NCBI GenBank assembly: GCA_028671895.1
Contig: CM053794.1
Span: forward strand, 40,564,501-40,628,500
DNA length: 64,000 bases
Direction of reading: 5' to 3'
From: Oenanthe sinensis
Lineage: Eukaryota; Streptophyta; Magnoliopsida; Apiales; Apiaceae
Under the pieces are notes generated by a model that did no database searches, was not told where the DNA came from, and saw nothing but the letters and a program-made list of their open reading frames with translations. Position 1 is the stretch's first letter. Each line of letters starts with the position of its first letter. Positions 1 to 10,860 of this stretch are shown here, piece after piece. Both the position numbers and the translations under genes were made by a program.

Positions 1-1780
1 TGCCCAGGTCTTACATTTTTGAATTCTTTTATAGGTATGTATACTACCTCTACTTCCTCACCTCTCCCCCCTGCCCTCTTGTACTCTTACTCCACATGGG
101 AAACAACAATTATTCACCCCAAACGCCCACCATCTATTTTTTAAACCATTATTATAACTTTTTTAGCCTATTTTCCCTCCTTTATATATATATATATATA
201 TATATATTTTACTCTTTAACTGCGTTGTGTTAACAAATCCTGCAACTGAATTGGAGTAGTACCAGGAAGGTGTAGGTAGAAGATTATTTTTTGAGGATAG
301 CAAAATTGTAACCGGTAATACTGGGTGATTTATTATAGGTGCTCCTAGTATCCAATGTACATTATTAGTGGAATAAAATTACAGAGGATAAAGTGACAAT
401 TCAGTGCTATCTTTTCATACATGTGCACGCCCTTCGTTTAAATGGGAAAAATAAGGTAAACATGCCTCACCCCAATCACTTTTCTACGATATATTTCTTA
501 TATTTTCTGTACATCCGCCACAGTAAAAATCGTGAAACGCCCGAATTAATCGAAAATTAATTGGAATAATTGACTAAATAATTGAAAATTTAGTCAATTC
601 AATAATTTTTGAATATGAATTAATCGATAATTAATTATGATTAATCATCGATATTTAGAAAAAATGATCGCAACTATCAACATATATATACTAAAATTCA
701 CAATACAACGCAAAGGTAATTGAACTAATGTACTAATATGTCTTGAGAATATAAGCCCACACGCGCAGCCACCCGCATGCATGTTACAACAGTAAGTCCT
801 TTACGATTAAAACCTTCCATTCCAAAATAAGTTTAGTTTTAATTGTTGGACATATATTTTAAGTTATAAAAATAGTTACACAATACATTTTTCTAATTTT
901 TTGAATAAAAATATATAATTTAAATTTTTATTGACAAAAAAATTGAAAAAATAAGTTATAGAAGTAATTTTTTTTATACCTTAAAATACGTTCAAAAAGC
1001 TAAAATGATATTTATTTATTTTAGAATAGAGGGAATAGTAGATTAAATTATATATATATATATATATATTAAATAAAATTTTATTTGTTAAATCTAAATT
1101 TTAAATATTATTAAATTAATTCTATTTATTTAAACCGTTTATATATGCAATAATAATTAAATCATATTTCTCAAAATTAACAAGATTTTATTTCTGCCTT
1201 TGAACCTTATTCCTCATTCCTCAAACCCTAACCATTGTAATTTTCGTGTACATACAGCAAGCTGCATACAGTAGCTTTTTTATACAGAGATTGTTGCTGT
1301 TGAGGCCGTCCTCAGGAAACTTAGTTTCCTGAGATTAAAACAAAATTCAATAATAATGCAGGAGTATTTTATGTGAATGTATGGGGTGGGGTTATATTTA
1401 CAAAATTCAATAGTAATGCAGGAGTATTTTATGTGAATGCAGCGGATGAAGTTATATTTACAAAATTGTTATTCTATTTTTGCATTGGATTTGAGTCTAA
1501 CCTTCATCCTCATGGCCATCATTCTCTTTTATATAAACCTTTAATTTTATTGGGTGGATAGTACACAATCACTTTTTCCCACAAGCCTCATAAACACAAA
1601 ACTGGATCACAAATTTTATTGGGCTTGAAAAAAAATGGTATCCCAACCATAAACATTACAGACACGCTCACGATTATTTAAAACCAAAAAATCTGCAATA
1701 AATCCTAGACCGTCGATTGGCACAAACCCCAAATTAAATCCCTCCCCTTGTCCGAACCCTAATTCTCCACACGCTTGAAA
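1..1780. other. Intergenic DNA upstream of the PMD-like gene
   Basis: No gene is supported here. The stretch is AT-rich and holds TA microsatellites near 184-207 and 1048-1068, an AT-rich palindromic patch near 545-660, and a 60-bp tandem repeat near 1341-1468 that is listed separately. Short open frames are not supported by splice signals or by any recognisable protein. The last part is probably promoter and 5' UTR of the gene that follows. Confidence 0.6.
1341..1468. repeat. 60-bp tandem repeat, about 2.1 copies
   Basis: The word caaaattcaa begins at 1341 and again at 1401, followed both times by a near-identical block ending in atttacaaaatt-type sequence. A third partial start (caaaattg) lies at 1461. 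The period is exactly 60, so the small open frame that crosses it (1373-1561) is a by-product of the repeat rather than a gene. Confidence 0.8.
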
Positions 1781-1819
1781 TCACTGCTACGATACAAGCT
1801 TCATCTCTCTCCCCACACG

Positions 1820-1997
1820 GTTTGATTTCTATATATTTATTCTTATTAAACTTGCTTAGTTTGTTGTTTTTGATTGCTTCTACTTGCATATATTAGACTT
1901 GTTTCGTTTACATTTGTGTATGTATATGTTACACCTGTTTATTTACTGTTTTTGATTGCTCAGGGATTAGTTTATTGTTTTAATTTTGTGTTGACAG
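1820..1997 (+). other. Probable 5' UTR intron of the PMD-like gene
   Basis: The donor is gtttga after CACACG at 1819. The acceptor is a T-rich tract ending ttgacag at 1997. The intron is T-rich while the flanking leader is CT-rich. Splicing would leave the ATG nine bases into the second exon. No transcript is available here to confirm it. Confidence 0.55.
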
Positions 1998-2006
1998 ATT
2001 TTAATT

Positions 2007-3002
2007 ATGTCGGATTCAACGATCGTTAACGGCGTCGTATCGGATGATAGGACGGTTAAAATTGAGGATAATTCTGGTGAAGAGAGTGATTTGAAAGTTG
2101 CTGTACTGATGCAGAAGATCGCTGCTCTTGAACAAGAGAAAAGCGAGTTAGTTCACGAGAATGAAGTTGTGAAAGAGCGTGTTAATAAGCTTAAAGGCGA
2201 GATTGAGGAGTCTGATGCTGAGAATGAGAAATTGAAGAGTGAGACTAAGGTTTTGGATTCGATTGCTGGTCGTGCTGCGCAGCTTGAGACTGAGGTTTCG
2301 AGACTTCAGCATGATTTGATTTCGTCGCTGAATGAGAATCAGGAAGTTAATGCGGAGTTGGCTGTGACGAAACGAGAGATTGAGGAGCTGAGGAAGAGTG
2401 AAGTGAGTAAGAGTGTGAGTTTGGAAGCGATTGAGAGGGAAAGGAATTTGTTGTTGGAGAAGATTAGTAAGTATAGTGAGGGAGTTAAGGAGTCGGATAG
2501 TTTGATTAGTGATTTGGAGAAGAAGATTCAGGCGTTGGAGATGCGTGATAGTGGTTATAAGAGTGAGAAGATTAGGGCTGAGGAGGAAATGAAGGTGAAA
2601 ATTGAGGAGAGGGATTTGAAGATTAGGGATTTGCAGAATATGGTTGATGAGTTGGAGGCGGTGTTGGAAAGGTCGAATAAGGAGAGGAAGGAGTTGGAGA
2701 TTGTGAAGAACGAGTTGGAAGCGCTTTTGAAGAAGTCGGAGAGGAAGGTCAAGGAGATGGAGAGTAAGATGGGGTTGTTGCATAAGGAATTAGAAGGTTC
2801 TGAGAAAATGATTAGTGGGTTGAAAGAGAAGGCGATTGAAGGGATGAATGGGGATGATGCGACTACTAAGAGGGGGATTGTTGGTGATGACGAGAAAGGT
2901 TTCATGGGGTTCCATCTGGAATGGCCACTAATGGCAGCTTCTGCTGGTGGTGCTATTGCTCTGTTCGCTGTTGTGTACCTTCACCATGTAAGGCAGAGGT
3001 AA
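2007..3002 (+). CDS. PMD1: Tail-anchored coiled-coil protein, PMD1/PMD2-like (peroxisomal and mitochondrial division factor)
   Basis: This is one uninterrupted coding exon of 331 residues. Residues 20-290 are a long, highly charged Glu/Lys/Leu heptad coiled coil. Residues 305-327 form one hydrophobic segment (LMAASAGGAIALFAVVYL) followed by a short basic tail, HHVRQR, which is the arrangement of a C-terminal tail anchor. Arabidopsis PMD1 and PMD2 have this architecture and about this length; they sit on the outer membranes of peroxisomes and mitochondria and promote fission or proliferation. A 5' UTR intron is likely: a donor at 1820 after CACACG, an acceptor ending at 1997 (ttgacag), and the start codon nine bases further on. 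The next intact + strand gene is PGPP1-like, which is also the Arabidopsis neighbour and supports the name. Coiled coils align easily by chance, so architecture and context carry this call. Confidence 0.8.
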   Translation: MSDSTIVNGVVSDDRTVKIEDNSGEESDLKVAVLMQKIAALEQEKSELVHENEVVKERVNKLKGEIEESDAENEKLKSETKVLDSIAGRAAQLETEVSRLQHDLISSLNENQEVNAELAVTKREIEELRKSEVSKSVSLEAIERERNLLLEKISKYSEGVKESDSLISDLEKKIQALEMRDSGYKSEKIRAEEEMKVKIEERDLKIRDLQNMVDELEAVLERSNKERKELEIVKNELEALLKKSERKVKEMESKMGLLHKELEGSEKMISGLKEKAIEGMNGDDATTKRGIVGDDEKGFMGFHLEWPLMAASAGGAIALFAVVYLHHVRQR

Positions 3003-3935
3003 GGCTGTCAAGGACTGGATAAGGGAATCTGATCTGTTTTAGTTTTCGAGACGCTACACATAATGATTGTTTTTGGGGGTTTATATTTACTCTCTTGATC
3101 TTGTTTGCACGTAGGCGTATGCTTTTACTTGAACTGCAAACTTGATTAGTCTTAATACGCAGTCTAGTCTGACAGTGTTGAATATATTTGATATTGCTGG
3201 ATGGTTTTAGATGTTTATACAACAATATATCTTGTTGGATTACATTTTAAATACATTAATCCAAGTGTTAATGGAAGAAATTGTTAGCTTCTTTGGTTTA
3301 TGTTAAATATTAGCCGGATGAGTTTCATGAGTCTTCTTCATCACATTACACCGAGTCAAGTCCATGTTATGGCATTGGGATGGCATGAAGTCCTGACCAA
3401 CTTGGATCTTGTTCCCCTGAAGTTTTTTCTCATTAAATTTGATTAAAAATCCTGCGGTTTGCCCTTTATATTTGATAAATCTTCTATATTACTATGTTAT
3501 GATTTGTATCTCTTATGTTGTATATACTGTTGTGATGATAGGGCAGGAGTGAGTTGTACTAATGTCAATCAGGCTTGAAACAGAATTAGTAGTTCTTAAA
3601 GTTGTTAAAATGCTTATTAACAACTAAATTATACAGGGTTGAAACAAGGCGAGTGAGGCTGGGAGAGGAAAGGTTTTACAAAATTGAATTAGGAAGTCTC
3701 TAGTGATAGACTGATAGGAGCCTCCGGCTACCGTAGCAGGACTTCAATTAGTTGAGCACAAGCTTTCAAATCTTATATTTAAATTCAGGTTGAAAAATAT
3801 TAGGAAATAAAAGAAATTCGTAACTGGATTGGTAGTGGCTAAATAGGAATCAGCCTTTGGCAGGTTTAATTGGGCTGGGAGTATTAATTGTAAATATCTT
3901 ATGTTTAAAGCTATAATATCTAGAGAGATATAAGT
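3003..3935. other. 3' flank of the PMD-like gene and intergenic DNA
   Basis: No gene is supported. The first 250 bases are T-rich and probably include the 3' UTR. The remainder is ordinary AT-rich sequence up to the decayed XTH copy. The lost third exon of that XTH copy should lie in this stretch if it still existed; I see no recognisable remnant of it. Confidence 0.5.
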
Positions 3936-4349
3936 TTGTGCATATACGTTCATATGGATTGTATATGGGATCCCAGAAGAGTTTCCTAGAAACTCAAAGT
4001 CGATTGTATCGTGTCCCACTCCTTTAGATGATAGCTGGACAAGATAGGAAGAATACTAAGATTAATGAGTTGGCACACGATGATTATAAATGTGTATTTA
4101 GCAGTGTGATTTATTTATAAGTTAAATAGAAGACGCTAACATAAAAATTAGCGCCAGTTCCAGTTGAGTTTCTGGGGGTGAGCTCTAGTTGAATATTGAA
4201 TCTTCCAAACAAATACTCATACTTTGATTGAAAGCCCGAGCCAGATCTAGAGTCGGAGCAAGTATTTTCTGCGTTTTGTAGAAATCGGCAGCTGCTGGTG
4301 GAGCTTGTTGGGTGCTCATGAGAACTGAAAGTAGCAGAAGCAATGTCAT
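3936..4349 (-). pseudogene. Broken XTH copy (xyloglucan endotransglucosylase/hydrolase)
   Basis: This is the decayed member of the three-unit XTH array. Exon 1 (4141-4349) keeps a start codon and signal peptide beginning MTLLLLLS. After DFYK one base is lost, and a block covering ITWGDQRAKILNGGRDLTLS is deleted; the intact paralogs have 270-288 bases here and this copy has 209, so the frame is lost. The donor is retained as gttagc. Exon 2 survives only from the acceptor at 4034 through NVYAQ near 3936. The catalytic motif reads HDTIDFEFLG instead of HDEIDFEFLG, so the nucleophilic Glu is Thr. The C-terminal exon is absent. The upstream region still resembles the promoters of the intact copies. 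Confidence 0.9.
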
Positions 4350-5889
4350 AAAAGTTGATATATTATGTTTAATGCTTGAGTTGAGGAGTCTTCCCTAGAC
4401 TTGAGTCAAGGAATAGATGTATGTTACTAGGGCAAGAGAGTTTGATGGAAGGGTTTAGTATGTGTGTTGAGAGTGATGGTTGAGTTAAGAATGGGGATGG
4501 TGGTTATTTAAAGGTGGGAGTTGACTATACCTTGAAAGGAAAGCATCCTAGACACTAGACAGGATGAACAATGTGCACAGCTATAAGTCTATAATTAAGC
4601 AAACAGCTATATGTGTGTATATGTTGATTTACAGGTTGTATTGTTGAGTTGGTGCCATTTAGTTTTTATTAGCAAAGGAGGGTAATCATGAAGTTTCCAA
4701 CACTCGAAGATACCAGCTACAGGCCTCATCCACGTGTTATGCTTTAGCCAAAAAAAAAGATTAGTACGAATTTAAGATCCAATAATAGAAGCGCCCTTAG
4801 TATGGCTGAGCTAAACAAGGCAGAAACTTTGAGTTGCGTTGCGGTAAGGTAACATAGTTGATAAGTTCTATCATCGGAAATTGTTTGCAAGTTAGTATCG
4901 TTTTGTTTCTGTTCAAGCCTTCGGGTCTGGGCAAGTATATTATGCATTTTAACAACTTGATCAGTCCAAAGAGGAAAAAGAAGCATATACCATATTGAAA
5001 GTTCTAAACTTCTTTTTTTTTTAATCGAATTTCCTTTGGAACCAATTTCGTTCTATCAGGTCTGTTAATTTTCCTATTTTTTAGCAGAAGTTTTGAATAA
5101 AAATTGAACCAAATCATTGTTCGTCTCCATTCTTTGTTTCTTAATTCCAGAAGTACCGATTAATTATAATAATGGTCATAGCTGACCGTTGATCTAGTGA
5201 ATGCAAGCCGTTCTGCCAATAAAAATAAAATAAAATCCGGACTTCAGTTTATATGATCCGCATACGAAACAATCAAACAAATGATGTTAAAGGTACTGGT
5301 AATATGGTGGCATACAAGTTCATTTATTTATTTTTGATGGTCAATCATAAAAACTTAAATTACTTCGGCCGACCTCTTTTAAGAATTAAGAGAGTATACA
5401 TTAGGCTCAAACTTACAAATTAACATTACCAGTTTAGAGGCTAATTTATATGAATATTGGTGAGCCTGGTTGCTAAAAATAATGACGATGTTGCATCCAT
5501 CAAGCTTCCGGAGCCGGAGGTCACGACTCCGATACTCTATAATATTTCTGACAGGTTTTCTTGGAATAAATCTGGGTGTAGTTTGGGGCATGGTTATTAG
5601 CTTCTTTGGCTTTGTCCACTACCAAATAATAGGCTCGCACGCTGGTTTGTTGATATTATCACATGATATGAACAGAACAACAGATTTTATTCATCTTTCC
5701 ACGTAAATTGGCACTAATCTACTAAAATTAAACTTGCAAAACTCAAGTGAATCAACTTGTGTATTTTTTTATTTAGTACTTCAAAATTATTGTACAAAGA
5801 ATAAAGAATAAAGAATAAAGAATGAATGCATTTGTTGGACTGAAAATAAATTGATGAAGAATTTGTCATCAAATTCATGGTTGTGTCAT
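4350..5889. other. Intergenic DNA between the XTH pseudogene and the first intact XTH
   Basis: The part next to the pseudogene (about 4430-4600) matches the promoter regions of the two intact XTH genes, including a TTTAAATA element at about 4503-4511 on the minus strand. This shows that the duplicated unit included regulatory DNA. The rest holds no gene I can support. The open frames around 5379-5706 overlap on both strands and resemble no known protein. Confidence 0.5.
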
Positions 5890-6952
5890 CTAGAGGAACC
5901 TTGAACGCTTGCATTCTGCGGGGACAGCATTAGCAAATCTTTGTTTGTCAGAGCAGTAGTTGTATACCATGTGCTTTGATTGTACCCATCGTAGTCTGTT
6001 TCGTCCAGCTGCATCCAACTCATGTGTTCGCCATCCCTCGTTGATTGAAGAAGCGGTGGATGATCCACAAGATGATGATGCGGAGGATGACTTGGGACAT
6101 CCATTTATGTTGAAGTTCCTATAGTAGGCTGTGAATGGAGCTTTGGTCCAGTCGGTCTTAACACGCCCGCCTTGTGTTGCCCAGTCATCAGCATTCCATA
6201 GGCTGGCATAGACCCTCATGTGCTGACTCTTGGGAAACGGCACCCCTATTGATTCCTGATTGCTGAACACTCTGATTGGATTGTTATCCACCAAGAAACT
6301 GAAAGAAAAAAAGTGTCTTAGCAGAAAGTAATTGCACTAGAAACTGCATTTTGGTTAGGGAAGTTATAAATCTGGTGAAATAAGTTTACTTACATAATTC
6401 TCTGGGGATTCCAAACAATGGAGTAGGTATGGAAGGAAGAAGTAGGGTCGAACCAGAGCTGGAATTGTTGTTCTTTGTTACCTTTGCCCTGTGCAAACAC
6501 ATTCGTATGGATTGTATATGGACTGCCTGATGAGTTTCCCAGGAACTCAAAATCAATCTCATCGTGTCCAGCTCCTTGAGAAGATAACTGCACGTCATAT
6601 GAATAAATATCAAGGCATGAACATATATATTACTTCAGTTGTAAACTTCAGGTGCATTTAGCAATAATTAAAAGTTACTTACATAAAATGTAGTAACAGT
6701 GCCAGCTGAATTGCCAGGGACAAGCTTGAGTTGCATGTCAAATCTTCCAAACAAATACTCATTCTTGGATTGAAAACCTGAGCCAGAAGCTTGATCGAGA
6801 GACAAAGTGAGGTCTCGACCACCATTCAATATCTTGGCGCGCTGATCACCCCATGTGATTTCTGCGTCTTTGTAGAAATCAGCATTTGCAAATGGAGCTT
6901 GGGTGCTCATGAGGATTGAAAGAAGCAAAAATAATGACATAATTGTCGACAT
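5890..6952 (-). CDS. XTH: Xyloglucan endotransglucosylase/hydrolase, intact copy A
   Basis: Three exons, complement of 5890-6298, 6394-6587 and 6683-6952, encode 290 residues, usual for GH16 XTH enzymes. These cell-wall enzymes cut xyloglucan and rejoin it to another chain during expansion. Residues 1-24 are a signal peptide. The active site HDEIDFEFLG is at 98-107, with nucleophile E100 and acid/base E104, followed by the usual N-glycosylation site N108-S-S. The C-terminal exon carries the XET_C region with four Cys. Splice signals are gtaagt donors and cag acceptors, and IIFLVDN is rebuilt correctly across exons 2 and 3. An in-frame ATG at 6998-7000 was not chosen, because starting at 6952 leaves a clean signal peptide. 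The sequence resembles the stress- and touch-responsive XTH22-25 group. It is nearly identical to copy B downstream of it in the window, indicating recent tandem duplication. Confidence 0.95.
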
Positions 6953-7093
6953 GTTATGATTAGCCCGTGAGCTAAGAAATATTAACTGGGATTGTATCAA
7001 TGAAAAAATGTACGTTGAAGGAGAGTGTGATGGTACTTGGTAGGCTTTAATTATTATCTACTATGTTGAGATTGATGGTTGAGGTAAGAATGG

Positions 7094-7096
<3 letters not shown>

Positions 7097-7124
<28 letters not shown>
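7097..7124 (-). promoter_or_regulatory. (AT)14 microsatellite at the TATA position of XTH copy A
   Basis: A run of 14 AT dinucleotides lies about 145 bases upstream of the copy A start codon. In the pseudogene the aligned position is a TTTAAATA box, and in copy B a CTATAAATA box. Flanking words shared with the pseudogene (gatggttgag upstream of the run, gggtggg/ggtggg after it) fix the alignment. The run therefore sits where the core promoter TATA element should be. Function is inferred, not shown. Confidence 0.6.
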
Positions 7125-8735
7125 GGGTGGGTTTTCTTGACTATGCCTTGGAAGGAAGCATCCCAGACATAGTATGCACTATGAAGAATGTATGATAATT
7201 AATACGTTAATCAAACAGCTAGACGTGTGTGTACATATTGATGTACAGGCTGTGTTGTTGAGTTGGTAACATTTAGACTTTTAGCAAAGGAGAGTGATCA
7301 TGAACTTTTCAACACTTAAAGAAACCAGCTACAGCCTACACAGGTTACAGGCCTCATTGACGCGTTATGCTTTATTATATTGCTTGCACGAGTGCAATGA
7401 ATAAAGAGCATGACGGTCCGAAACAGGAGCACCCATACAGAATTTTTTAAAGGTCAATTCTCAAAAAATATAAATATTATCACACGACACATGTATACAT
7501 ACACATACTCGCTCGTGACAAGTGACAACAAGCCTAAACTGATCAATATTATCAGGATACCTCACCAAATTGACTTTTACCACCGAGAATCATTAAAACG
7601 AGTATAGCTCACCAATTCAAATATCAGTAGAGACAATCAGAAAAATGCGTGCATGATCATTAAAAAATTGACTTTACGTTAAAAAAGATGGAACCAGACC
7701 CACCCATTTATTGGGAGAGAAATCGATCCCCTAACCTAGCTCATAAAACACGAGAAGAGATTATCTAGTCAGGACAAGACAGAAAGACCCCATTGGTAAC
7801 AAGCCAGAGACTGTGACCTGCGTTATGGTACCATAGTTGCTAAGTTTTTTTTTGAATGGGAGTGCTATATATATATATATATCAATAACCCATTAAACTG
7901 AAAGTTTGTAAGATGTTTGTATTGGCCGGACACATATTGTTATCAGGATGAAGAGTTGAACATCATAGTTTTAAACTGACAATGGAAAGAAACGGGCTGC
8001 AGTATATTTATGTTTTTGGCTATAATTTATCCAAACGAGAAGATTGGTTTGAATTCAGTTTTTATATGACTTCAAATATTTGAATTAAAACAAATTTATA
8101 ACATAATTTTTTTTTATACCCAAAACCGAACTTTAGAAGGGTAAAATTATTTCATAATGGTGAAACAATTCTTTTCGGGCTTGGTAGAAAATGAATGCAT
8201 TACGTCAAATATGGAACATGTATTGGTATAGATTAGATTTGTAATCGTGTACTTTAAACTAGTGTAATCGTCATTAGCCGTCTTCTTTTGAACTCCCGGA
8301 ATTTTATTTTTATTGCCGCGGGGGATGGGGGATTCTAATGATGTCAACCGGGACCTAACACGTATTGCTTCGATAACGCATTAGTTTCCTCTGTGCACTG
8401 GTTCCAGTTTCTTTATATTGCCAAATTTACGTTTACTTTCCATGTTCTTCAGTTTCTCAACTGATCTATTTCAGCTATTAAGTATCTTCCTGATGACTTC
8501 AAAAGCTGGAATTTGTACTGATCAATTTAAGCTAATTTTGTTTTTTATTGGTCAGCCACAGAAATATAAATACAGCCTTCACCGAGGCACAGCCCCTCGA
8601 CCTCTGGACCTCTCGTAAATGCAAGTGATTGAATTTATTTATTATTTCAAATTAATATAAACATTTAATTACAAAGAATAAAGAATGTGTACGTCTTTGC
8701 TGAAATTACAATAATTTGGTAAAGAATTGTGTCAT
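7125..8735. other. Intergenic DNA between XTH copies A and B
   Basis: The part up to about 7330 is the copy A promoter and matches the region upstream of the pseudogene. The rest includes a TA microsatellite at about 7867-7882 and AT-rich sequence. The open frames at 7410-7607, 8147-8347 and 8418-8618 have no recognisable protein or splice support. Confidence 0.5.
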
Positions 8736-9826
8736 CTAGAGGAACCTTGAACGCTTGCATTCTGCCGGGACAGCATTAGCAAACCTCTGTTTGTCAGAGC
8801 AGTAGTTGTATACCATATGCTTTGATTGTACCCATCGTAGTCTGTTTCGTCCAGCTGCATCTAATTCATGTGTTCGCCATTGCTCGTTGTTTGAAGAAGC
8901 AGTGGATGATCCACAAGATGATGATGCGGAGGATGACTTGGGACATCCATTTATGTTGAAGTTCCTATAGTAGGCTGTGAATGGAGCTTTGGTCCAGTCA
9001 GTCTTAACACGTCCGCCTTGTGTTGCCCAGTCATCAGCATTCCATAGGCTGGCGTAGACCCTCATGTGCTGACTCTTGGGAAATGGCACCCCTATAGATT
9101 CCTGATTGCTGAATACTCTGATTGGATTGTTATCCACCAAGAAACTGAAAGGAAAAAAATTGTCTTAGCAGAAAGTTATAAGAACCTGCAATTTGGTTAA
9201 AAAATGAGAAGAAATCTGGTGAAACAAGTACACTTACATAATTCTTTGGGGATTCCAAACAATGGAGTAGGTATGGAAGGAAGAAGTGGGATCAAACCAG
9301 AGCTGGAATTGTTGTTCTTTGTTTCCTTTGCCCTGTGCAAACACATTCGTGTGGATTGTATATGGACTCCCCGATGAGTTCCCCAGGAACTCAAAATCAA
9401 TCTCATCGTGTCCAGCTCCTTGAGAAGATAGCTGCATAACATGAGAATATATTATTAAGGCATGGTTGATGAACATGATAAATTTCAAAGTACATTTCGG
9501 AAATAAATAGCAAAAAATAATAATCAAAAGTTACTTACATAAAAAGTAGTCACTGTACCAGCTGAGTTGCCAGGGACAAGCTTGAGTTGCATGTCAAATC
9601 TTCCGAACAAATACTCATTCTTGGATTGGAAGCCCGAGCCAGAAGTTTGGTCAAGAGACAAAGTGAGGTCTCGACCGCCATTCAATATCTTGGCACGCTG
9701 ATCACCCCAAGTGATCTCCGCGTCTTTGTAGAAATCAGCAGCTGCTAGTTGAACTAGACTGCTTATAGTGAGTATACAACTTAGCATAAGCGATGACATT
9801 ACAGTTTTAGAATGTAAGGATGACAT
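8736..9826 (-). CDS. XTH: Xyloglucan endotransglucosylase/hydrolase, intact copy B
   Basis: Three exons, complement of 8736-9144, 9238-9431 and 9539-9826, encode 296 residues. Exons 2 and 3 have exactly the same lengths as in copy A (194 and 409 bases), and the mature proteins differ at only a few residues, for example NNEQW versus INEGW near the C-terminus. The signal peptides differ much more (MSSLHSKTVMSSLMLSCILT here), so the duplicates diverge mainly at the N-terminus and in regulation. The catalytic motif HDEIDFEFLG is at 104-113 with E106 and E110, followed by the NSS glycosylation site. An in-frame ATG at 9799 would give 287 residues with a shorter signal peptide and cannot be excluded. 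Four C-terminal Cys of the XET_C domain are present. Confidence 0.95.
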
Positions 9827-9930
9827 GTTTTACTGGTGTGGATTGAGAAGTGTCAACAGAAAGATGGTTCAAGAGATAGTAAGAGAGTTGTATATTTGTT
9901 TGTGATGTTTAAGAATATGATGGGGCTTGT

Positions 9931-9940
9931 TATTTATAGG
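9931..9940 (-). promoter_or_regulatory. TATA box of XTH copy B
   Basis: Read on the minus strand the sequence is CCTATAAATA, about 105 bases upstream of the copy B start codon. Its position matches the TTTAAATA element of the pseudogene and the microsatellite of copy A. Confidence 0.6.
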
Positions 9941-9949
9941 TGTGATAGG

Positions 9950-10860
9950 TTTGGCAATGCCTTAAAGGGAAGCATCCAAGAATACAGAATTAAACATATA
10001 CAGCTATAGATATTGATGTTGGGTGTATATACTGTGTACAGGTTGTAAAGATTGAGTGGGTTTGTTAATTGATTTAACAAGTGAGGGATGAAGCTTCCCT
10101 GAGTTGGAAGTTCCCATGAAAATATATACTACTCATGGCTGTGGATATCATGTTGCCTGAACAGCTAGCAAAGACTCATCTCACCCTTCATTAAAGACCA
10201 TTTTCACGCGTTTACTTGATATTGAAATTATGTTTATTTATCTAAACTGCGATTCCAAGATTTATTTTAGTTGATGTTAATTATCAAAATAATAAAATAA
10301 TGACCCTTAACTTTTTCATGTTTGACTTACTTTAATGACTATTTTTTGATTTATAAGCTATTTATTAGATAAATTAAAATAAAATTATTAAAAAGTTGTC
10401 CGAAAACTAAATTTTTTACTATTAATATGAAAATGTTTATAAATTATAACGTTATTCGGGAAATGAACTGAAGCATGGGAGGTGTGCATGGGAGGTAAAG
10501 CCTCGACTTTTAAAGGGCCTCAAATCCTCATGCAGTCAAGCTGGACTATAGTTGATTCTAAAAATCCAGGATTGAGCCCATTACAAGTGAAATGACCGAC
10601 TTGAGTTTTGTTCGGTAATACAAAGTGAAATTCGATACTTATATGGAAATAAAAATAATATTTTTGGTATCCAAACAAAAACAATAAAACTCTTTAAAAA
10701 TTAAAATAAGACCATTCATGAGTTCTATATTTCTATTATCATCACTATTTTTCTAATGACTTGTCCTTTTTCAAAATTATAAAAAAGAGTCTAATTAACC
10801 AAAGAATTACTATTATTTTAATAATTATATTAAAAAGATAGAAAAAGTGGAGGCTGGAAA
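9950..10860. other. Intergenic region between XTH copy B and the PGPP1-like gene
   Basis: The left part is the divergent promoter of XTH copy B and keeps the conserved gcatcc-type block shared by the XTH promoters. The right part is AT-rich and leads into the + strand PGPP1-like gene. I see no other gene. Confidence 0.5.

Noticed and set aside
2148..2905. Long minus-strand open frames opposite the PMD-like gene
   Set aside because: They are antisense shadows of a Glu/Lys-rich coiled coil, giving Leu/Ile/Ser-rich strings with no recognisable domain.
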